NCBI GenBank assembly: GCA_014529385.2
Contig: CM043959.1
Coordinates: forward strand, 91,985,529 to 92,049,528
Direction of reading: 5' to 3'
DNA from: Adiantum capillus-veneris
Taxonomy: Eukaryota; Streptophyta; Polypodiopsida; Polypodiales; Pteridaceae
Length of the DNA stretch: 64,000 bases
Made by a program: the position numbers and the translations under genes. Under the pieces are notes generated by a model. It searched no databases and was not told where the DNA came from. It was given only the letters and a program-made list of their open reading frames with translations. This document shows positions 56,672 through 64,000 of the stretch, piece by piece (the stretch's first letter is position 1; every line of letters begins with the position of its first letter).

Positions 56672-57297
56672 TCAGATGCAAAACTTTGGCATGCACGTTT
56701 TGGTCATCTGGATTTTGCCAGTTTGCAGATATGGTTGCTTCTTCGCCGCCTCTTGAAGCACCTATCAAACATGGATGTGAAGGCTAGCTTTTGGGTAAAA
56801 TGCAGCATTCTAAGGTTCCAAAGGATGGTTTAGTTAGGGCCTCATGCAGGTTGCAGCTTGTGCATACAAGGATAGGGACATTTGTGGGCCCATGCAAACT
56901 CCGTCCATGGGCAATTACCTTTACTTCGTGAATTTCATTGATGATAACTTCAGGCATGCATGGGTATTTTCTCTTAAAGTGAAGTCTGAAGTTTTTATGT
57001 GCTTCAAAAAATTTCTGGCTATGGCTGAAAATGTATCAAAATGTACTATGGGCACCCTTCGTTCCGATTAAGGGGGGGAGTATATGTGTCACGAATCTAA
57101 TGCAGTCGTGGGATAAACACCAATGTACAGTGCCTTATACACCTAAGCAAAATGGTGTTGCTGAGAGCAAAAACAGGCCACTTACGAAAATGGCACAATG
57201 TATGGTTAAAAGTCAAGCTTTGCCGCATTCTTTTTGTCTTGAGGCTATCATGTGTGGCACTTATGTACTAAACATGTATCCTAAAAAAGCTTTGTAG
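56672..57297 (+). pseudogene. Copia pre-integrase and integrase region
   Basis: It begins with K-L-W-H-A-R-F-G-H-L-D-F-A-S-L. Frame 56844-57071 has D-I-C-G-P-M-Q-T-P and F-V-N-F-I-D-D-N-F-R-H-A-W-V. Frame 57031-57297 has Y-T-P-K-Q-N-G-V-A-E-S-K-N-R with the catalytic glutamate. Stops and frameshifts fall at about 56780-56840, 57069 and 57100. Confidence 0.8.
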
Positions 57298-57339
57298 TCT
57301 ATTACTCCATATGAATCATGGCATGATAGAAATCTTCGA

Positions 57340-58610
57340 TTGAGCACATGCGTGTTTTTGGTTGTTTGGCATATGCTTTGGTACCACAAATACATCGCAA
57401 AAAATTGGATGATAAGGCTGTCAAATGTATTTTTGTTGGTTATAGTGCTGAAAGCAAAGGTTATAGGTTATATCATCCGCAAACAAAACGTAGTCTAGTT
57501 TCACAGGATGTAGTGTTTGTGGAAGATTCTGTTCAGCCCTTGCTGTCATGCACTAGAGACATTAATATAAGCTCACAGGACATTTATGACACTTTGTTGC
57601 CTCTTTTTAGTGGTGGAAATACGAATGTAAATTCCAATGAGGCAAATGTACAGCCTATGGGGGTTTCTAAATATGTTACAGATCAGCCTATTACTGATGC
57701 AGATGTACATGATGTACTTGATGAGGAAAGGGCTGAAAATGAGCAGGCCAGAGGTATGCCAAAATGGCTCGTGCATACATTGCGTGATAGTAAATTGGAT
57801 GCACCTTTGTCTAGTCATACTCGTTCAGGCTCTCACCATGTATCTTATGCATTAGATTGTTATGCTTTGGCTGTGTCTAGCTTACATGATGTTGAGGAGC
57901 CTTTGACTTTTGATGAAGCAAATAATTCAAAAAATTGGATGGCTATCATGCAATCAAAATATGATGCACTTAGAGAAAATGACGCATGGACTTTATGTGA
58001 CTTGCCTCCTTGCAAAAAGGCCATTGGTACAAAGTGGGTTTACAAGTTGAAACGCAAGCCGGATGGTGAGATCGATTGCCATAAGGCTCGACTTGTTGCG
58101 AAGGGTTATGTACATCAAAAAGGCATAGATTATGAAGAGACTTTTGCTCCCACTTGTCGTATGACTACTCTTCGTTTTCTATGTGCATTGGTAGCTCACT
58201 TTGGTTGGGATGTACATCAATCAGACATTGTTACTGCTTTCTTGAATGGTGACATATTTGAGGATGTTTATGTAACACAGCCTCGTGGTTTTGTCAAGAA
58301 AGGACAAGAGGACAAAGAGTGCAAATGTAACAAGGCTTTGTATGGGTTGAAGCAATCTCCTCGTGCTTGGTATGAGAAAGTTGACACTCATTTGGTCAAA
58401 CAAGGCTTTCGTAACAGTCCAACAAAAAGCACATTGTATGTAAAGCGTGAGGGTAATGTACTTCTCATTGTGGTTCTTTATGTAGATGATTTGCTGATCA
58501 CTGGACCAAATGAGAGACATATTGCTGAATTTAAGGCTGATTGGAATTATACTTTCAAGATGAAAGATTTGGGACTGTTGCATCACTACTTGGGCATACA
58601 ATTTAAGTAG
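57340..58610 (+). pseudogene. Copia reverse transcriptase
   Basis: The 420-codon open frame has V-F-G-C-L-A-Y-A at its start and F-V-G-Y-S-A-E-S-K-G-Y-R, then N-W-M-A-I-M-Q-S-K-Y-D-A-L, G-T-K-W-V-Y-K-L-K-R, D-V-H-Q-S-D-I-V-T-A-F-L-N-G, L-Y-G-L-K-Q-S-P-R-A-W and the catalytic L-Y-V-D-D-L-L-I-T. It ends at a TAG (58608-58610), after which the same frame continues. Confidence 0.9.
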
Positions 58611-59415
58611 TGTGATGGTGGTATTGGCTTGTGTCAGAAAAGTTACATAGAGACGTTGCTATGTAAGTTTGGACTTGAGGATTGCAAACCTATTGCCACT
58701 CCCATGAAAACAGGTTTGAAATTGAGTCTACATGATGCTGATGATCCTGCAGATGTCACTCTTTATCAAACTGTTGTTGGATGCCTCATTTATGTTTGCA
58801 ACATAAGGCCAGATATTCAGTTTTCGGTCTCACAGATCAGCAGATTTATGCATAGCATAGGGTCTAAGCATTGGCAGGCTGTCAAGAGTATTTTTCGCTA
58901 CCTTAGTGGCACTTTACATCTTGGCTTGTTTTATCCCAAGGGGGGATCATTGCCGCCAGATTTACATGCTTTTTCGGACTCAGATTGGGCTGGTTGTTTT
59001 GACACGCGAGTGTCAACGAGTGGTTTTTCTTTCATGCTTGGCAATTCATGTATATCATGGTTGAGCAAGAAGCAACCTACTGTGGCCACTTCGAGTTGTG
59101 AGGCTGAGTACAGGGCAGTCTTCACAACTACGATTGAGTGCGTATGGCTCAGACGCCCTATGGCTGATTTGGGTGTTGGACAGGACACTACCAACACTAT
59201 CTACACTGACAGTCAGAGTGCATTGGCAGTTACGAGGAACCCAGTTTTTCATGCTCCCACAAAGCACATTGAGGGAAAGGCTCTCAACAGGAGAGATCAA
59301 CTTGGCTTATGTGCCAACACAGGACAACCTTGTAGATCTTTTCACAAAGGCATTGTCTTGTGAGAAGCTTGAGGCTTTCTGCAAAGCTTTGGGCTTACTC
59401 CCCTCTGTGGACTGA
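58611..59415 (+). pseudogene. Copia RNase H
   Basis: It continues in frame after the TAG with Y-I-E-T-L-L-C-K-F-G, then S-D-S-D-W-A-G-C, C-E-A-E-Y-R-A and Y-T-D-S-Q-S-A-L-A. At about 59270-59280 a small deletion shifts the frame to 59098-59415, which ends with D-N-L-V-D-L-F-T-K-A-L and a TGA at 59413-59415. Confidence 0.85.
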
Positions 59416-59612
59416 TCATGTCCTCAGGGCATGGCACTTCCCTTTACTCACGTGTCAGCTCTCGTCCACCGCATCACTCTAGGAGGAATTTATTACCATA
59501 TACATGTGGTAGTGACGTGTGTGAACACACTAGGACCGCCGGGGCATTTTTTCCCTCTTTAGGAGGTTTTTCCCCCCGATCATTATATATATTGTCTTCT
59601 CCAAGCTATGTG
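59416..59612 (+). other. 3' flank of copia, probable LTR start
   Basis: A TATATATA box-like run at about 59585 and G/C-rich words suggest LTR promoter sequence, but no second LTR is available to confirm it. Confidence 0.4.
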
Positions 59613-59844
59613 CACACTAAGTAACACACTCTCTATTGTGTGCCTTAACCTTACTTCGTCTTCTCCAAGCTATGTGCGTTTCTCTGCAACCCTAATTCCA
59701 ACAGAGAGTATAGACACAATGATGGTAGCACACTAAGTAACACACTCTCTATTGTGTGCCTTGACCTTTCTTCGTCTTCTCCAAGCTATGTGCGTTTCTC
59801 TGCAACCCTAATTCCAACAGAGAGTATAGACACAATGATGATAG
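59613..59844. repeat. Tandem duplication of 116 bp
   Basis: Copies 59613-59728 and 59729-59844 differ at about three positions. Each starts CACACTAAGTAACACACTC and ends GACACAATGATGRTAG. Confidence 0.95.
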
Positions 59845-60709
59845 CTCAAAGTTCAAATGCTTCTTTAGAGAATAGCCTCTTAAGTAAACTTAGTGTTTTA
59901 AAATCATTGGCTAGAGAGGTTGCATTCTCTTGCTATTGGACCATGTCATCATTGATCTCTCCTAGGTGGCTAGAGGGCTTTCTCGTATAGAACCATAAGT
60001 TGGGCTTACCCTCACATATCATACTTGCATTAGCGGGTTTCTCACGCAAAGCAAGAACTTCAATTGATGCCCTGAAAGCCTTAAACAAAAAGAAAATGAA
60101 CTACAAAACTGAAGGGTGGGAAAGGTGCACTCAGATTCAGGTTTTCTTTGCAGATTGTGGAGCACATCCGATGAGGTAAAGGGGGCGATGGAGAGTGCGC
60201 AATTGGTATGCCCATTTGTGTTGCAATAGCTCACTTCTCATCTTCCTCAACCGCGAATCTCTTGCAACAGGTCCTCTGCACGGTATTGGGCAAGCAATCC
60301 TCGCATTAAGCTTCAGCCTTGCCTATGATGCAGGTGTTGATGCAGCCCACAAGATTTTTCATGAGCATCTTCATTTAAAGTTTTAGAGCTTTTATTTTAT
60401 AATATATAGGTCTCGACTCATTTTTCTCTTTGCAAAATGGATGTAAGGTGACAAATGAGGACCCTGAAGGCTAATTACACCCTCACCCAAATCTATATAT
60501 GCTTGAGAAAAATTAAATGGAGTAGTTCTATATTTGTTCTCATGAAAATTTTGATGGTCTGCCATATATATGTCTCACTTTATCAAAGGGTTAATGGTAG
60601 TTGAAAGTGTGCTTGGTAGAGATGTTACCATTCTGTCTGGAATGGCCTTGCCTTCTTTCACAAGAAGTTTTGGATAAATTATCACATTTCCCACATTGTG
60701 ACTTACCTC
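59845..60709. other. No gene recognised
   Basis: Short plus-strand frames (to 59990, and 60195-60386) look partly protein-like but match no family I know. Confidence 0.4.
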
Positions 60710-60866
60710 AACATCATGAGCTTCTGTGAGGGAGGCGCCGCATACCTAGCTAGGTACGATTGGGGATAGGGGACCGTCGGTCCGATGGGGAGGGGTGGGT
60801 GGTCTCCTGTCCCTAATCATACCTAGCTAGGTATGCGGTGCCTCTCAAGCAGAAGCTCATGATGTT
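60710..60866. mobile_element. Foldback hairpin element, 157 bp
   Basis: Arms of about 60 bp (60710-60770 and about 60807-60866) are inverted copies with small mismatches. Each contains the palindrome TACCTAGCTAGGTA or a one-base variant. The loop of about 35 bp is G-rich. No coding capacity; probably a small MITE. Confidence 0.85.
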
Positions 60867-61461
60867 ATGCATTGTATGAAAAACACCGAGAAAGACTCCG
60901 TTTTCCTACATGAGAAAATTTCTAAATCTTCTTGTGATTTATGGGTTGGACTCCTCAATGATTCTCTTCTCAAGTTTATAAGCTCGGGGGTAGTGCACTA
61001 TGAGATCGTGCTAATGTATAACGTTAGTTCACAGCAAGAGGAGCTTTGTAATACAAAAAAATTAGGCAAATTAAAAAAGATACATTAACAAAAGGGGGTT
61101 TATATATTCTGTTTTGAAAAAGAAAAAATCTTAAAATAAGGGATCATTTTATTCACTAGTACGGCCGGCCGCCTTCGACGGCCTCTCTCTCTCCCCCTCT
61201 CCCCCTCACTCATATAAACCGGAACTCTTAGGATGCAGCAAACTTTGACACGTGGCACTTGAAAACCAGTCTTCTTAATATATAGTATAGATTTGACTTC
61301 GACATAAAAGTTAAATCCTTCACCACATGTGATCCTTCCTTCTAGGTAAAAATGTAATCATCTAGATAGGTGCCGAAGCCACCCACACAACACATGGTGG
61401 GTGGTGCATCATCTGGAAAGATCTGGTGGGCGAGATGAATGGGCAAAGCGAGAAGCCCGAT
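60867..61461. other. No gene seen
   Basis: CT-rich and TATA-like patches (61183-61215) only. Confidence 0.5.
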
Positions 61462-63343
61462 CTAATGAAGATTCCTTTTGCTCAACCCGATGCAGGCCAT
61501 GGCGAGCTTGCGCAACTCCCCAAACATGCTCACTTCTCCCAGAAGGATTGCCCACAATTGGAAGCCTAAGATTCCACGAGCACTGCAAAAAGTGACATGC
61601 AGCTCACCCACTGTGTCTCTCTCAACCTTGGGACCGGAGGAATCCTCATGCACCGTTGCAACCATCACTAGTGTTTCAATACATGGAGACAAATAGCCCA
61701 AATAGTGAGACCTAAAGTGGCAGACAATGGGATAGGATGTTTGCCTGCAGCTGGTTGATATTCACTGAGCAAGATCTGGTACAAGGAGGGCGGCGTGAGA
61801 CTAGAAAGAGGTCCGCAAGCAAGCTTGGCCTCTAGTGTTAGGACACCATCTTGGCTATCACAATCCACCACCTCGGCCTGCCTTGGGCTGAGTTTTCCTG
61901 GCCGAAATGCATCCATCCCTACATGCGGAAATCTGCCATCATTACTCTGAAGGTTTGGCGCCCATGACATCCCTGGCCTATGGTAACCTCTGCCATCAGT
62001 TGCACACAATTCTAGTACAAGGCGAGGGTCATTGCACGACTTGACTAGATGCAAAATCTGGTACTCCAAGGTCTGGCTGGTCCTCACTTGACTAAGTTGT
62101 ACTCCTAGCAGGCCTAATATGGATAGTATTCGATCCTCCTCATGGGTACAACGTCGACTGGCTATCTGTGACACAACATCTACTGGCTTGTATTTATCCA
62201 ACAATTGATACAACTGGATCAAAGGAAACAAAAGCTCCCGAAGTTCCACATTATTTAGCCTTGCCAAACATAGATACGCTTCCCTGTCGACAAAGTATAT
62301 TGTTGGATCTTCCTTTGTTTCCCAAGATTGGAGGAGAAGCTGCTTGGCTGCTATTCTAACCAAGGGTTTGCTTTGGCATTTTGAGCATACCTCATCTTTT
62401 CCAAACACGTCCTCATGATCTGTACTGCTTGAAGTACATTCACCATCGCAGTCGACTAATTCTCCTCATTGGCCTTATCCATGATCCAATCTTTGGGAGG
62501 TAGGCAGCATTTGCAGAATCCTTCAGCTCCATCTATGGCATTGATACGCCAATTGAGGTGTCTCTTAACCCTCTCACTCAATCCTCCCACTAAAAAGATC
62601 AACTTCTTTGGAAGCATAAACTCTTGAAATGTCCACACTCGCCGGAACCATCGAGGAAGTTTGATCAGCTCTACTGTATTTCCCCTTTGAATCACCTCCG
62701 GAGTTAGCACAACTGTTGCGCCCCGTCCTTCATTTTCAAACACACCTTTGAACTCGTCAGTCTTGATTATTACCATGCCGCTACCCTCTTCCTCATCCTC
62801 GTCCTCCTGACTAATTTGTGCTGGTTTCCAGAGCTCAAAACCTTGGCCAAGGCCATGGGTGAGAACGTAGCAACCTTCACTCTTGGCATAATAAGCAGCC
62901 ATGTAAGAAATCTCTCTGCTCTTTTCTTCGTCGTCTCTTTGATTGATGCATAGCGCGTCAAACCAGACATATTTCACACCATCTTTCTGAAGCAACATGA
63001 GGAAATCCATGAGTTGTCTGTAGCAATCCTCGCTACCTAAATCCGCCTCCTGGAAAGCTTGATTATAAGCACTCTTTGACGTGCCCAACCGATCCTCTGA
63101 TGTGAGCCCATCAGCAATCTTGGTAGAAAAATCTCTTACACCCTGGCTCCATGTATGAGAAATCACGTGAAAGCTCCAGTCGCTTGGTTTTGTGAAGCAA
63201 ACTCCCCCCCGGCTGCTCTCAACAGTGTTGGCTATGTCGATCACTCGAATCGGCTTGTAATCTCTTCCCTCCCTTTTAAAAGCGCGAGTAGTCTTTGCTG
63301 CAGTTATAACGACATTATCACATCTCTTTTGGTCAAGCCAGGG
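61462..63343 (-). pseudogene. HET-domain protein gene, frameshifted
   Basis: Minus strand. An intron acceptor-like TTTTTCTAG at 63352-63344 precedes an open frame from 63343. HET blocks: F-H-V-I-S-H-T-W, W-F-D-A-L-C-I-N-Q-R-D-D, L-P-R-W-F-R-R-V-W-T-F-Q-E-F. Frameshifts at about 62460 and 61690 move the homology to 62454-61668 (with C-T-H-E-E-D-R-I-L-S-I-L-G-L-L-G, the usual end of HET regions) and then to 61701-61462. HET domains act in fungal non-self recognition; the role here is unknown. A short intron at one of the shifts cannot be excluded. Upstream exons probably lie to the right. Confidence 0.7.
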
Positions 63344-64000
63344 CTAGAAAAATGGCTAGAAAAATACATTTTTCGAGATTCTACATTTTTAGGTCAAAAT
63401 TTGAAGCTTTTGCCGGTATTTACACTAAAACTTGTGTAAATTTGCCGGTTTTCTTTGACGCAAGATCAAAATCTAACCGGGATTTTATGGTTTTAGCCGG
63501 TTAAAATACTAACACAACACTGAGCTGGTGCATGTGCTTAGATTGAAAGGCTTTGCATTTCTTTTTTTTCACAACATGGAAATAACTTTGAATTAACGCT
63601 AGTTCTGTAATTAGACACTCAAATGTCCTGAGACACTAAAGTGTCATGTTTTTCTAGCAACTTGTCATAATTATTTGGTGAATCTAAAAAAAAACATTAA
63701 TAGGTCACGTTCATATCTTATGTCAGCTATGAGGTGAAGAACATAGCCAAATTTTACTTTTGCCAAAACTAATACCAAATTTAGATTATAATGATAAGTT
63801 TTAAGATGAAAAAGTCATAAAAATTTATTGCACTTTTAACAAAATTTTCATAAATTGAACATGACTTCTCATCAAAATAAGATTTTGCATAGATTTCAAG
63901 GTGTATGGATAGGAAAAAATTTATTATAACAAAAAATTGAGCTTCATAACCTAGTTATGGGACTAAGCTTTTGTTATAATCAAAAGACCAAAATCTTGAA
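63344..64000 (-). other. Presumed intron of the HET gene, no exon seen
   Basis: AT-rich sequence without supported coding. Two CTAG acceptor-like sites occur near 63344-63360. It continues past the window edge. Confidence 0.4.

Larger units (their letters stand above)
47755..59415 (+). mobile_element. Ty1/copia element split by a chromovirus, 5' truncated
   Basis: A short left piece (47755-47851) and the main piece (56672-59415) are parts of one copia pol. Collapsing the chromovirus and one copy of the 5-bp duplication restores a continuous pre-integrase reading frame. Gag and protease are missing because the left piece abuts element B at about 47752. Confidence 0.85.

Noticed and set aside
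61401-61696. Plus-strand ORFs over the HET gene end
   Set aside because: Antisense shadows of the HET reading frames.

Overview
The window looks like nuclear DNA from a land plant and is almost entirely nested, decayed transposable elements. Plant affiliation rests on two CACTA (En/Spm) elements with TNP2, DUF4218 and DUF4216-type coding exons, on Ty1/copia and chromodomain Ty3/gypsy elements whose primer sites match plant initiator-Met tRNA, and on abundant CT/GA microsatellites. A HET-domain gene (a mainly fungal family that, from memory, also occurs in some non-seed plants) and a Ty3 element that reminds me of fungal types hint at a fern, lycophyte or bryophyte. That is inference. I see no bacterial, viral or organellar gene set and no intact housekeeping gene.

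Layout. 1-7814: Ty3-like element A on the minus strand (LTR 7115-7814, primer site, a long leader carrying four copies of a 20-bp palindrome, gag, zinc knuckles, protease), with a 246-bp MITE inside gag. 7815-12319: Ty3 element C on the plus strand, pol nearly complete, ending in a polypurine tract. 12320-17825: LTR-like and decayed DNA holding a 451-bp foldback hairpin and five ~151-bp tandem repeats. 17826-22440: Ty3 element D with an odd domain order (RNase H, two integrase zinc domains, integrase core, then a protease-like domain). 23459-24239: copia gag fragment on the minus strand.

26850-40347 is a three-level nest. The TNP2 gene of CACTA-1 is split by CACTA-2 (29809-39354), whose subterminal repeat array is in turn split by a 5.2-kb LTR element with only gag (29972-35179) and a perfect 5-bp target duplication. 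The N-terminal part of that element's Gag appears to be encoded inside the LTR and joined to the rest by splicing.

40348-45500: simple repeats, including an uninterrupted run of 40 G, and a small SINE/MITE-like insertion. 45520-47750: element B, a plus-strand relative of element A. 47755-59415: a copia element split by a complete 8.8-kb chromovirus (47852-56671) whose target duplication, once collapsed, keeps the copia reading frame. 59613-59844: a 116-bp tandem duplication. 60710-60866: a second foldback hairpin. 61462-63343: a frameshifted HET-domain gene on the minus strand.

Almost every coding region carries stops or frameshifts, so the window is best read as stacked insertions rather than as a working gene set. 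The strongest candidates for something new are the LTR-encoded Gag exon, the repeated palindromic leader of element A, and the domain order of element D.
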